Assembly (NCBI RefSeq): GCF_014203115.1 | Contig: NZ_JACHIJ010000002.1 | Coordinates: 186,001 to 250,000 of the forward strand | DNA length: 64,000 bases | From: Afipia massiliensis | GTDB taxonomy: Bacteria > Pseudomonadota > Alphaproteobacteria > Rhizobiales > Xanthobacteraceae | Direction of reading: 5' to 3' | Shown: positions 27,318 through 36,617 of the stretch, one piece after another | How positions within the stretch are numbered: position 1 is the first letter of the stretch | Layout: each line of letters opens with the position of its first letter | The notes under the pieces: model-generated | Databases searched by the model: none | What the model was told of the DNA's origin: nothing | Seen by the model: the letters and a program-made list of their open reading frames with translations, nothing else | Made by a program: the position numbers and the translations under genes

Positions 27318-29369
27318 ATGCGGAAGCCTTTGAAAAAGAAAGATAAAACAGACACCGATCTGTTCGCCTCATCGGACCGGAAGCCCCGTGCGGCCGCAAA
27401 AGCCACCGCCAAGCCATCAGGCGCGGAGGCTGGCTATACCGCGCGCGACATCGAGGTGCTCGAGGGTCTGGAGCCGGTACGCCGTCGCCCCGGCATGTAT
27501 ATCGGCGGTACCGACGAGAAGGCGCTGCATCACCTATTCGCGGAAGTCATCGACAACTCGATGGACGAGGCGCTGGCCGGTCACGCGACTTTCATCGAGG
27601 TGCATCTCGGGGCCGACGGTTACCTCACTGTCGTCGACAACGGGCGTGGCATTCCGGTCGACCCGCATCCGAAATTCCCGAAGAAGTCCGCTCTCGAAAT
27701 CATCATGTGCACGCTGCATGCGGGCGGTAAGTTCGACTCCAAGGTCTACGAGACCTCGGGCGGTCTGCATGGCGTCGGTGTATCGGTCGTGAACGCCCTC
27801 TCCTCGCAGCTCGTGGTCGAAGTCGCGCGCAATCAGCAGCTCTACAAGATGACCTTCGAGCGCGGAAAGCCGAAGGGCAAGCTCGAAGAACTCGGCAAGA
27901 TCAACAATCGCCGCGGCACCAGCATCCGCTTCAAGCCCGATACCGACATTTTCGGCGTGAAGGCTGTGTTCAAACCGCAGCGCCTGTTCAAGATGGCTCG
28001 CTCGAAAGCCTATCTGTTCGGCGGCGTCGAAATCCGCTGGCGTTGCGACAAGGAATTGCTCAAGGGCGTCGATGACGTGCCGGCGGAAGACACCTTCCAT
28101 TTCCCCGGCGGCTTGAAAGACTATCTGGCGGCAGCGATCCACGCGGACACACTGGTGCACCCGGATATTTTCTCCGGCAAGTCCGGGCGCAACGGCGCAC
28201 ACGGCGCTTGCGAATGGGCGGTCGCATGGACCGCGGACGCGGACGGCTTCCTGTCGTCCTACACCAACACGGTTCCAACGCCGGATGGCGGCACACACGA
28301 AGCAGGTTTCCGCAGCGCCCTGCTGCGTGGCTTGAAGGATTACGCAGAGCGCATCGGTCAGGGCAAGAAGGGCTCGTCGATCACGTCCGAAGACGTGATG
28401 GTTGGCGCAGCCGCCATGCTCTCGGTGTTCGTGCGCGAACCCGAATTTCAGGGCCAGACCAAGGACCGTCTGGCAACCGCCGAAGCGCAGAAGATTGTCG
28501 AACAGGCCATCAAGGACCCATTCGATCACTGGCTGACGGGCAATCCCCTGCAGGCCAACAAGCTGCTGGAATTTGTGGTGGAGCGAGCCGACGAGCGGCT
28601 GCGCCGCCGCGCCGAGAAGGAAACCTCGCGCAAGACCGCAGTGAAGAAGCTGCGGTTGCCCGGCAAGCTCGCCGACTGCACCAACAGCGCAACGGAAGGC
28701 TCCGAACTCTTCATCGTCGAAGGTGACTCGGCAGGCGGCAGCGCCAAGCAGGCACGCGACCGCAAGACGCAGGCGATCCTGCCGCTGCGCGGAAAGATCC
28801 TCAACGTCGCTTCGGCAACCAAGGACAAGCTGACCTCGAACGCGCAGCTTGCCGATCTGATTCAGGCCATCGGAGCCGGGATCGGTGCACAATATCGCGA
28901 AGAGGATTTGCGCTACTCACGCATCATCATCATGACCGACGCGGACGTGGATGGCGCGCACATCGCCTCGCTGTTGATCACGTTCTTCTACCGACAGATG
29001 CCGCGCCTGATCGACGAAGGTCATCTCTATCTCGCCGTGCCCCCGCTCTATCGTCTCACGCACGGCTCCAAGACGGTCTATGCCCGCGACGAAGCGCATC
29101 GCGATGAACTCCTGAAAAGGGAGTTTCACGCCAACGCCAAGGTCGATATCGGCCGCTTCAAAGGCCTCGGCGAGATGATGCCGGCGCAGTTGAAGGAAAC
29201 CACGATGGACCCGACGAAGCGCTCCATGCTGCGCGTGGTGCTGCTGCCGGACGACCGCGAAGGCACTGCGGATTCGGTCGAGCGCCTGATGGGCACCAAG
29301 GCCGAAGCACGATTCGCCTTCATTTCCGACAAGGCGGAGTTCGCCAGCGAGGATCTGCTGGACGTGTAA
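27318..29369 (+). CDS. parE: DNA topoisomerase IV subunit B
   Basis: 683 residues. GHKL ATPase motifs appear as EVIDNSMDEAL, VVDNGRGIPVD and GGLHGVGVSVVNAL. The TOPRIM domain has FIVEGDSAGGSAKQ (E near residue 469) and MTDADVDGAHI. It lacks the long insertion of GyrB and has the shorter ParE-type C-terminus, so ParE rather than GyrB is called. With ParC it unlinks daughter chromosomes. It begins with a lysine-rich, disordered leader of about 45 residues. The parC gene is not adjacent. Confidence 0.92.
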   Translation: MRKPLKKKDKTDTDLFASSDRKPRAAAKATAKPSGAEAGYTARDIEVLEGLEPVRRRPGMYIGGTDEKALHHLFAEVIDNSMDEALAGHATFIEVHLGADGYLTVVDNGRGIPVDPHPKFPKKSALEIIMCTLHAGGKFDSKVYETSGGLHGVGVSVVNALSSQLVVEVARNQQLYKMTFERGKPKGKLEELGKINNRRGTSIRFKPDTDIFGVKAVFKPQRLFKMARSKAYLFGGVEIRWRCDKELLKGVDDVPAEDTFHFPGGLKDYLAAAIHADTLVHPDIFSGKSGRNGAHGACEWAVAWTADADGFLSSYTNTVPTPDGGTHEAGFRSALLRGLKDYAERIGQGKKGSSITSEDVMVGAAAMLSVFVREPEFQGQTKDRLATAEAQKIVEQAIKDPFDHWLTGNPLQANKLLEFVVERADERLRRRAEKETSRKTAVKKLRLPGKLADCTNSATEGSELFIVEGDSAGGSAKQARDRKTQAILPLRGKILNVASATKDKLTSNAQLADLIQAIGAGIGAQYREEDLRYSRIIIMTDADVDGAHIASLLITFFYRQMPRLIDEGHLYLAVPPLYRLTHGSKTVYARDEAHRDELLKREFHANAKVDIGRFKGLGEMMPAQLKETTMDPTKRSMLRVVLLPDDREGTADSVERLMGTKAEARFAFISDKAEFASEDLLDV

Positions 29370-29418
29370 ACCGCCATGCGCGGATGAAACCAATTCAGGA
29401 ACGAGGCGTAGTGTTCAT

Positions 29419-29607
29419 ATGCGAACACTCTTCCTCACCATCGGCGCATTCGCGATAGTCATCGGTCTGCTCTGGATCGGCCAAGGCACGGGCTATGTGA
29501 ACTGGCCGCAGTCCAGCTTCATGATCAGCCAGATCCAATGGGCGTACTACGGCATGGCACTGAGCCTCGTCGGAGTGCTCATGATGACGTTCGCGCGAGG
29601 CCGCTAG
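29419..29607 (+). CDS. Small two-helix membrane protein
   Basis: 62 residues. Two hydrophobic segments are present at about 3-21 (TLFLTIGAFAIVIGLLWIG) and 41-58, separated by a polar loop with QGTGYVNWPQSSFMISQ, and a C-terminal RGR. A start ATG at 29419 follows GAGG at a rather long distance. I recognise the pattern as a common conserved hypothetical of this lineage but know no function. It sits between parE and a broken SDR gene, all in the same direction. Confidence 0.65.
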   Translation: MRTLFLTIGAFAIVIGLLWIGQGTGYVNWPQSSFMISQIQWAYYGMALSLVGVLMMTFARGR

Positions 29608-29667
29608 GCGATATGGCCTCGATATGATTTGATCTCCGCGAGCGGCGAAGACCGCAACGGAGACAAC

Positions 29668-30421
29668 ATGCAAACAACGCCCTTCGATCTGACCGGCAAG
29701 GTCGCCATCGTCACCGGCGGCAATGGCGGCATCGGCCTCGGCATGGCCCGCGGTCTTGCCCGTGCAGGCGCAAGCATCGTCATTGCCGGGCGCAACAAGG
29801 CGAAATCCGAAGACGCTGTTCGTGACATCGAAATGCTCGGCGCAAAGGCGCTGGCGGTCACGGTCGATGTGACTGACAAAGTATCCGTCGCAGACATGGT
29901 CGAAACCACGTTGAAGCAGCTGGGTCGTCTCGACATTCTCATCAACAATGCGGGAACGAGCGTCCGCCATCCCGCTCACATGCTTAGCCTCGAGGATTGG
30001 CACACGGTTATCGACACCAACCTGCTCAAAAGCCGCCTATCCGGCGATGAAAGAAGCCGGTGGCGGCAAGATCATCAACATCGGCTCAATGATGTCGATT
30101 TTCGGCGCGAGCTTCGCGCCCGCTTATGCCGCCAGCAAAGGCGGCATCGTGCAGTTCACCAAGTCCATCGCGTTGTCGTGGGCGGCCGATAACATTCAGG
30201 CCAATGCGATCCTGCCCGGCTGGATCGACACCGCCCTTACCCGAACCGCGCGCGAGCAGATTCCGGGGCTCAACGAGAATGTGCTGAACCGCACGCCGGC
30301 GAAACGCTGGGGCAACATCGACGATCTCGCGGGCGCCGCGGTATTTCTCGCGTCGTCCGCGTCCGATTTCGTCACCGGCACGGCGATTCCCGTGGATGGC
30401 GGCTATTCCACACAAGGATGA
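29668..30421 (+). pseudogene. Frameshifted short-chain dehydrogenase/reductase
   Basis: The N-terminal half from ATG 29668 reads as an SDR: cofactor loop TGGNGGIGLGMARG, then NNAG in ILINNAGTSVRHP, up to DTNL at about 30023. It then loses frame; the matching C-terminal half continues in the +1 frame from about 30025 (CSKAAYPAMKEAGGGK, catalytic Y-A-A-S-K in PAYAASKGG, GYSTQG end, stop 30419-30421). Compared with intact SDRs about five residues before CSKAAYP are missing, consistent with a deletion of about 17 nt. The residual active-site residues are intact, so the loss looks recent. The intact ancestor was probably a KduD/glucose-dehydrogenase-like SDR. Confidence 0.85.
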
Positions 30422-31595
30422 TCATGTCTTCTCGGGAGAGCGGACGTGTTCCGGTCGAACACCGATGCCGAACAAGCGGGCTGTGAGCCCCTGTAGCCAC
30501 GGCAGTGCATTGATCACGCGGACGACGAACGGTGGCTTTAGATCTTCACCGGACAGTGCGCGATTAATAATGCGATCCTGAACGACGGTTTGCATGACCT
30601 GCGTCACCTGCGTCGGAAACAGACGACGTTGCTGAACGTCTTCGAGGTCGTCCAGCGATGGCTCCCCGGCCCCAAATTTGTCGAACAGGATGTTTGCGGC
30701 CGCGACCGCATCCTGAACCGCAAGATTGACGCCGACGCCCCCGACCGGAGACATCGCATGTGCAGCGTCGCCAATACAGAGCAGTCCCGGTAACGCCCAT
30801 TGCGTCAGCCGATCGATCCGAACTGTGAGCTGCTTGACGTCATCCCAGCTGTTTACGTCGCCGATCTGATCGCGCAAAATCGGCACCAGCGATGCGACAT
30901 TCTCAGTAGTCATCACGATCGATGGTCACCATCATCTGCCCGCGCTGCAGGCGCGCGAATATGCCGTCGCTGTCGGTCTTTTGCTTTCCGACGCGAAACC
31001 AGAGCACATCGATCGGCGCACCAATGTCTTCGATCTGGAGGCCTGCCTGCTCCCGCAGGATCGAATGACGGCCATCGCAAGCCACCGTCAGGTCAGCCGA
31101 AATATGAAGCGGCCCTTGCGGCGTGGCAGCAACGACGCCGGTTATCCGCTCGCTGTCCCTGACCAGTTCCGTTGCCTCGGTGGACTTCATGATCTGAAGA
31201 CTTGGAAACCGCGCGCCTTTGGTTTCAAGAAAATTGAGAAAGTCCCATTGCGGCATGAGCGCAATGAACGGACACTGGGTTTTTAGTCGCGACAGGTCAG
31301 CAATCCGGATCGGCGTCGCGCCGAACAGGCCTTGCATGTGGGTCAATTGCTGATGCGGGATCTTCAGGAAATCGTCGAGCAGACCCAACTCCTGCATCAC
31401 CTGCATGGTCGAGGGATGAACCGTGTCGCCGCGAAAATCGCGGAAGAAGTCGGCGTGCTTCTCCAAAACGACGGTTCTGATTCCGGAGCGGCCGAGCAGA
31501 TAGCCAAGCATCATGCCCGCAGGCCCGCCGCCTACAATGCAACATTGCACCGAGAGGGATCGCCCGGCAGATTCGCTCGCACTCTCGAAGGACAT
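30422..31595 (-). pseudogene. Frameshifted FAD-dependent mono-oxygenase
   Basis: The N-terminal part from ATG 31595 has the FAD Rossmann motif CCIVGGGPAGMMLGYLLG, FRGDTVHPSTMQVM and VACDGRHS, and stops at IDRDDY (30903). The C-terminal part follows in another frame, from ENVASLVPILRDQ through GDAAHAMSPVGGVGVNLA, to 30422. Relatives have about 24 extra residues (a WQCA...PKGGF-like stretch) between these halves, so a deletion of about 70 nt that changes frame is inferred. The enzyme would have belonged to the PHBH/UbiH-like class A flavoprotein hydroxylases. Its stop codon abuts that of the facing broken SDR with no base between. Confidence 0.85.
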
Positions 31596-31608
31596 CGGAC
31601 GTTCCTTC

Positions 31609-33090
31609 TTACCGCCGGAAGTTCTTGATCTCCGAAAGGCTGCCGTCCTGATAAGTCAGTTCGACTGAAACGGATCGGGTCGACGCGGGAATCTTCATGT
31701 ACGACGCCGCGTTTTCCGGAATGGCGGACGGATCCCTAGGATTACATGGCGGAATTTTCACCACCTGGTTCGGCACCGTCGTGTCGATGCCGATCCGCAT
31801 TTCCCGCACGGCGCAGCGGAACGACAATATCTGCGAGTAATAAACCAGCGGGCCGCTGTATCCGCCAAACGAAAGCCAGCTGTTCGACGTCATGTCCAGC
31901 AGCTTGCGATGGCTAGCGATGAGCGCCACTTCGGGATCGAACTTGATCGGAAACGGTCCCTGCATCTGGCCGGTCGGATCGACATAACGCACCTGAATCG
32001 TGGCCGCCGGCGCGTCGTTCGGCAGTTCTATCGAAGGGTTCGGCATGCGCCGCCGGGTGCGCGGATCGAGCGCATCGGTGAAACCGGTTTCCTTGAATTC
32101 GCCGCTCTCGCCAAGCCGCCACGAGATCGCCAGTGTCGGGTCGGCGATGGAGAACGCAATCGACCAACCGCCGTTGTGGCGCATGAAGCTCGCGATCGGC
32201 GCGTTGCCGTTGTCGATCACGATCGGCGGCGTCGGCTGCACTGGGAGCGCTGCCACTTGCGTTTGCGCCTCAACCGCGATGGCGCGATTGCCGTCCTTCG
32301 CTGGCTTCAAAATGTAGTCACCGACGATCTGATCGTAATAAGCGGGCGTCTGCATCCGGCTCGCCGCCACCGTCATCTGACGGACATCGGACTGGGTCCG
32401 CTTTGCGATCTGCACGAGATTGAGACCCGGTTGCGCCAGTTCGCGCACGAAACTGCGGGTGAACACCGAATTGGGATTGGGATCGTTGTCGTTCAGGCGG
32501 TCGAGCGCGGTCTGCTTTGCACCTGCGGAAAAAATCACGAACACACCTTCCGGTGGCGAGATCGGCGCGAGTCCCCCGCTCCCCCCGAGAGCGCGCGTGC
32601 CTGTCGCCTCGAAGGGATTATTGCGGCAGGCATCGAATACGAAAATCGAGGTTCGTGCACCACGAGCCTGAAGCCGTGAAATCACGCGCTCGGCCGAGAA
32701 TGCGCCATCCCGGATCAACTCTTCCTGCCCTTGCGTGACCGCAGCGATATCCGTCGGCAGCAGATAGTTCTGGCCGTTGATTTCGAATCCGTGTCCGGCA
32801 AAAAAGAAAAATGCCGTGTCGCCCGGCTCGACGATCTTATCGAACGCCAGCATCGTTTCGCTGAACGCCTTGCGGGTCTGATTTTCGGCGAACAGCACAT
32901 TGAAGCCGAGCTGCTTCAGCGCATCGGTCATGGTCCGCGCGTCGTTCACAGCCTTCTGCAGCCGTGGCACGTTGCGATAGTCGTTGTTGCCGATCACCAG
33001 CGCCACGCGCCTTTCGGCGGAAGCTGGCGCGGCAAACGCCACCAACGCGACAAGGCCGATCAGCAGCGTCCTGATCCGAAATATGGTCAT
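31609..33090 (-). CDS. Secreted caspase-family (C14) protein
   Basis: 493 residues. A signal peptide with cleavage after ASA (residue 25) is followed by a caspase p20 domain: RVALVIGNNDYRNVPRL, then H100 in FFFAGHGFEINGQNYLLP and C155 in FVFDACRNNPF, the His-Cys dyad. The C-terminal 250 residues are beta-rich, without recognised domain, and include a WSIAFSIADPTLAISWRLG segment. Such orthocaspases are common in Bradyrhizobium relatives; their substrates are unknown. Export to the periplasm argues against a cytosolic cell-death role. It lies 13 bp upstream of the broken mono-oxygenase and is divergent from the helicase. Confidence 0.88.
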   Translation of the reverse strand: MTIFRIRTLLIGLVALVAFAAPASAERRVALVIGNNDYRNVPRLQKAVNDARTMTDALKQLGFNVLFAENQTRKAFSETMLAFDKIVEPGDTAFFFFAGHGFEINGQNYLLPTDIAAVTQGQEELIRDGAFSAERVISRLQARGARTSIFVFDACRNNPFEATGTRALGGSGGLAPISPPEGVFVIFSAGAKQTALDRLNDNDPNPNSVFTRSFVRELAQPGLNLVQIAKRTQSDVRQMTVAASRMQTPAYYDQIVGDYILKPAKDGNRAIAVEAQTQVAALPVQPTPPIVIDNGNAPIASFMRHNGGWSIAFSIADPTLAISWRLGESGEFKETGFTDALDPRTRRRMPNPSIELPNDAPAATIQVRYVDPTGQMQGPFPIKFDPEVALIASHRKLLDMTSNSWLSFGGYSGPLVYYSQILSFRCAVREMRIGIDTTVPNQVVKIPPCNPRDPSAIPENAASYMKIPASTRSVSVELTYQDGSLSEIKNFRR

Positions 33091-33435
33091 GATCCTGTCC
33101 CCTCAGGCCGCCCGAAGGGCAAGGCCCGGTTCCGGCGGTCAGTATGTCATAGTCGTCAAGGACAAGAAGGCGGTTCATGCACCCCTGCCAGAGGGTAGGA
33201 AACCCATTCAACTTGTTGTCGTATTAAGGTTTTTCGCGGTTTTAACCCTCAAATTCATTGACTTTCGCCGTTTCATGCCTATGTTCCGCTGCAACGCGGT
33301 CAGAATCGAGACGCGATTCCCTGGCCAGCCGCCTGTCGGCAAATATCTCCTCCCCGTGCCCTTAAAGCGTGCCGTTCCGGGGTGAGCGCGACAGAAATTT
33401 CCAGAGTCCGAACGGCGATTTCGACTCGAGGCTCA
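33091..33435. other. 345-bp divergent intergenic region (caspase-like / helicase)
   Basis: No gene is seen. The middle part (33205-33290) is AT-richer than its surroundings and should hold both divergent promoters. A long helicase leader follows. An in-frame GTG at 33382 could give an 18-residue longer helicase, but that extension is not helicase-like. Confidence 0.5.
33258..33285 (+). promoter_or_regulatory. Candidate sigma-70-like promoter of the DEAD-box helicase
   Basis: TTGACT (33258-33263), 16-bp spacer, TATGTT (33280-33285). It would give a 5' leader of about 145 nt before the ATG at 33436; long leaders are typical of cold-induced RNA helicase genes. Based on sequence match alone. Confidence 0.4.
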
Positions 33436-34851
33436 ATGTCCTTTTCCAATCTCGGCCTGTCCGACAAGGTTCTCGCTGCCGTGGCAGCGACTGGTTACAC
33501 GACCCCTACCCCCATCCAAGAACAAGCGATCCCCCACGTTCTCGCCCGGCGCGACGTGCTCGGCATCGCGCAGACCGGCACCGGCAAGACCGCCGCCTTC
33601 GTGCTTCCGATGCTGACGCTGCTGGAAAAAGGCCGGGCCCGCGCGCGGATGCCGCGTACCCTCATCCTCGAGCCGACGCGCGAACTCGCCGCGCAGGTAA
33701 AGGAAAACTTCGACAAGTACGGCGCCGGCCAGAAACTGAACGTCGCCCTTCTGATCGGCGGCGTGTCATTCGGCGATCAGGACACCAAGCTGACGCGCGG
33801 CGTCGACGTGCTGATCGCGACGCCAGGCCGGTTGCTGGATCACACCGAGCGCGGTGGCCTGCTCCTCACCGGCGTCGAACTGCTGGTGATCGACGAAGCC
33901 GACCGCATGCTCGACATGGGCTTCATTCCTGACATCGAACGCATCTGCAAGCTGGTGCCGTTCACCCGCCAGACCCTGTTTTTCACCGCGACCATGCCGC
34001 CGGAAATCCGGCGCATCACCGAGACCTTCCTGCACAATCCGGAAAAGGTCGAAGTCTCCAAGCCGGCATCGACCGCGACCACCGTGACCCAGTCGCAGGT
34101 CAGCGTGGGCCGCGAGCCTCACGAAAAGCGTGAAGTGCTCAGGCAGTTGCTGCGCGACGCCAAGGATCTCAAGAACGCGATCATCTTCTGCAACCGCAAG
34201 CGCGAAGTCGCGCTGCTTTACAAATCCCTTCAAAAGCACGGTTTCAGCGTCGGGGCCCTTCATGGCGACATGGATCAGTCGGCTCGAACCGCCTCACTCG
34301 ACCAATTCCGCAAGGGTGAACTTCCGCTGCTGGTGGCCTCCGACGTCGCCGCTCGCGGCCTCGACATCCCCGAAGTCAGCCATGTCTTCAATTTCGACGT
34401 TCCTCACCATCCGGATGATTACGTCCATCGCATCGGCCGCACCGGCCGGGCGGGCCGCTCCGGGACGGCAATTTCGATCGTCAGCCCAGCGGACCAGAAA
34501 TCTGTCACCGCTATCGAGAAGCTGATTGGCCAGCCGATCGCCCGCGCCGATTTCGTCCCCCTTGAGAACAGCGATGCGCCCCCATCGCCAGCCCGCGAAC
34601 AGCAGGCCGAGCGTGCACCGGAAGACCGCAAGCCTCGCCGCGATTCCCAGCGAACCCGTGGTGGCCGTAACAAGTCCCGCAAGCCTGAAGGCGCAGACCG
34701 GAAACCTCAGGCAGTCGAAAAACCCGCACAGTCCCAGCCGCCGTCAATCGGACGCGCAATGCCGCCGGCAGCGCGCGAACAACATGCGGAGCCGGGAGAC
34801 CACTCACATCTTCCTGCGTTCCTGCTAAGGCCAGTCCGCGCCCGCGGCTAA
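33436..34851 (+). CDS. DEAD-box RNA helicase, RhlE type
   Basis: 471 residues. All core motifs are present: Q-motif in PTPIQEQAIP, Walker A AQTGTGKT (45-52), PTRELA, DEAD at 153-156, motif III as TAT (184-186, more often SAT), and HRIGRTGRAGRSG in domain 2. The C-terminal 90 residues are a disordered, basic tail (KPRRDSQRTRGGRNKSRKPE), as in RhlE proteins, for RNA binding. Likely roles are ribosome assembly and RNA decay; alphaproteobacterial RhlE-type helicases can join RNase E, whose gene ends this window. Start ATG at 33436 fits the family N-terminus MSFSNLGLS. Confidence 0.92.
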   Translation: MSFSNLGLSDKVLAAVAATGYTTPTPIQEQAIPHVLARRDVLGIAQTGTGKTAAFVLPMLTLLEKGRARARMPRTLILEPTRELAAQVKENFDKYGAGQKLNVALLIGGVSFGDQDTKLTRGVDVLIATPGRLLDHTERGGLLLTGVELLVIDEADRMLDMGFIPDIERICKLVPFTRQTLFFTATMPPEIRRITETFLHNPEKVEVSKPASTATTVTQSQVSVGREPHEKREVLRQLLRDAKDLKNAIIFCNRKREVALLYKSLQKHGFSVGALHGDMDQSARTASLDQFRKGELPLLVASDVAARGLDIPEVSHVFNFDVPHHPDDYVHRIGRTGRAGRSGTAISIVSPADQKSVTAIEKLIGQPIARADFVPLENSDAPPSPAREQQAERAPEDRKPRRDSQRTRGGRNKSRKPEGADRKPQAVEKPAQSQPPSIGRAMPPAAREQHAEPGDHSHLPAFLLRPVRARG

Positions 34852-34985
34852 GCTACAACTATTTGACCCGTCTGCCGATTATGTCGTTTACGGGTCATTC
34901 ATTCTCCTCCCTTAACGTGCCTTCGATATTTTTAGCCATTTCGTTGACAAAGGCTGGCAGAAGCCCGCCTTGAAGGACACCGAAC

Positions 34986-36053
34986 GTGATTGGCCTGCTG
35001 GAAGAATACGAGCGCACCATGGCGTTCGCCGAAGTTGCTTTGGGTCAAATCCGATCCTTGCGGCAGAATGCAGTGCCTCGCAATTACGAGATTTGGTACA
35101 TCTACGCGACCGGCTACAACGCCGCGCTCAACAAGATCATCAACGAAACGCTGGGTCGCAACGGCAAACTGACCGAGGCCGACCTCGAGCAGATTTACGA
35201 AACCTATCTCTCCCAGAACCGGACCACTGAGCGTATCGACACGGTCGGTACTCGGGTGATCAATGAAATCGACGACGTGATGAATCTCATCACGGATGCT
35301 CTGGGAATGACGTCCACGTTCGGGCGCAACCTCGAAGGAGCCACCCAGAAACTGTCCGGCGCCAAGGATCGCGAACAGGTGAAGGCCGTGGTCGAAGCGC
35401 TTGTGGCATCGACGCGGGAGATGCAGGAAACGAACAAAGCGCTGGAAGCCCGCCTCGCCACGTCCAAGCAGCAGATCAGTAGCCTCCAGCACAGTCTTGA
35501 AGCCATTCGCAACGAAAGCCTGACCGACCCCCTCACCTCGCTCGGGAATCGGAAGTTCTTCGACCGCGCCATCGAAAACGCGGTTGCGCACGCGGCCGAA
35601 TGCGGCGAGCCGCTGTCCTTGCTGATGCTCGACATCGATCATTTCAAATCCTTCAACGACAACTACGGTCATCTCACCGGCGACCAGGTACTGCGCCTCG
35701 TCGCGATGTCGCTGAAGCAGACCACTAAGGGCCAGGACATCACTGCGCGTTACGGCGGCGAAGAGTTCGCCGTGGTGCTGCCAAATACGGCCCTGCGTCA
35801 GGCGCTGACGGTCGCCGACAACATCCGCCGCGCCGTAATGTCCAAGCAGTTGAAAAAGAAATCGACAGGCGAAATTCTCGGCCGCGTGACCATTTCGGTC
35901 GGAGTGTCGATGCTGCAGCCCGGCGATGACCGCGAAAGACTGATTGAGCGCGCGGATGCTTGCCTCTATGCAGCCAAACGCAACGGCCGCAATCGGGTGA
36001 TCTGCGAAGCCGATCCCGAATTCTCGCCGACAGACCGCATTCAGGTCGCTTAA
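34986..36053 (+). CDS. GGDEF diguanylate cyclase
   Basis: 355 residues from GTG at 34986. The N-terminal 170 residues are all-helical, ending in a coiled coil (about 140-175), with no transmembrane segment, so the protein is cytosolic. The GGDEF domain (177-345) has D216 and the active-site G257-G-E-E-F261, so it should make cyclic di-GMP. The inhibitory I-site position reads K248-G-Q-D251 instead of RxxD, so product inhibition may be weakened. The N-terminal region resembles that of PleD-like soluble cyclases of this lineage but I know no ligand. It converges with the TfoX-domain gene; the two stop codons share TTAA. Confidence 0.88.
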   Translation: MIGLLEEYERTMAFAEVALGQIRSLRQNAVPRNYEIWYIYATGYNAALNKIINETLGRNGKLTEADLEQIYETYLSQNRTTERIDTVGTRVINEIDDVMNLITDALGMTSTFGRNLEGATQKLSGAKDREQVKAVVEALVASTREMQETNKALEARLATSKQQISSLQHSLEAIRNESLTDPLTSLGNRKFFDRAIENAVAHAAECGEPLSLLMLDIDHFKSFNDNYGHLTGDQVLRLVAMSLKQTTKGQDITARYGGEEFAVVLPNTALRQALTVADNIRRAVMSKQLKKKSTGEILGRVTISVGVSMLQPGDDRERLIERADACLYAAKRNGRNRVICEADPEFSPTDRIQVA

Positions 36054-36544
36054 CGCTTTTTCGCGGTAGCCCGTTTCGGGCTTATCTTCTTGCTCTTAGT
36101 CGTTCTCTTGGCAGCTTTCGCCCGCGCCTTCTTTCCTGCGGACGGCTTTGCGTTGCTCGTCCTGACCTTGGCCGGGACGGGCTTCGCAGCCTGCTTGGTT
36201 GTCCGTTTTTTTGCCCCGGACTTCTTCGCCGCAGCCCGTTTCGCCGCGCCCACGGCCTCGCGCGCCCACGCAGCCAGTTCTTCAGGATCGTCGTAGAGCC
36301 GCTCCGGCAAATGTCGATACGATTTCACCACGACCGTCTTGTTTTTAGTTTCGTACTGGAACGGCTTGGCGCCCTCGGCTTCGTAGCGAGGGATTGTCAG
36401 ATCATCGACTCTGAAGATGACACCTGCGCGCAACGCCATGGCGAAGTTCACGCCATCAGCAGCGATGCCATAGCCGCTGAACATCCGCCGCAGCACGACG
36501 GGTCCGAATTCCGAAAAAAGGTCGATGAGATAGTCGCGGTCCAT
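36050..36544 (-). CDS. TfoX N-terminal-domain protein with histone-like basic tail
   Basis: 164 residues. Residues 1-100 form a TfoX_N domain (LFSEFGPVVLRRMFSGYGIAADG start, IPRYEAEGAKPFQYE, SYRHLPERLYDDPEEL). From about 100 to the end the protein is almost only Lys, Ala, Arg, Thr, Ser and Pro (AAKKSGAKKRTTKQAAKP and similar), like bacterial histone H1-type tails. TfoX/Sxy proteins regulate competence in gamma-proteobacteria; the alphaproteobacterial role is unknown. The tail suggests nucleic-acid contact. Its stop overlaps that of the facing GGDEF gene by 3 bp. Confidence 0.82.
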   Translation of the reverse strand: MDRDYLIDLFSEFGPVVLRRMFSGYGIAADGVNFAMALRAGVIFRVDDLTIPRYEAEGAKPFQYETKNKTVVVKSYRHLPERLYDDPEELAAWAREAVGAAKRAAAKKSGAKKRTTKQAAKPVPAKVRTSNAKPSAGKKARAKAAKRTTKSKKISPKRATAKKR

Positions 36545-36545
36545 C

Positions 36546-36592
36546 GCGTAATCCGCAAAAGTGGGTACCGGTTTTGCGACCAGAATACGCGA
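36546..36592. repeat. Dispersed 47-bp palindromic repeat, copy A
   Basis: An element containing CGCAAAAGTGGGTACCGG and GGTTTTGCG, with outer CGCGTA / TACGCG arms, occurs here directly upstream of the TfoX gene start, and again in the opposite orientation at 56808-56853. The core GCAAAA...GGTACC...TTTTGC is an imperfect palindrome around a KpnI-like GGTACC. Confidence 0.8.
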
Positions 36593-36617
36593 AACTAAAA
36601 AAGCCGGACCGGATCGA

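Noticed and set aside
27534-28892. 452-codon open frame opposite parE
   Set aside because: Mirror of the parE codon pattern; no ribosome site and no domain.
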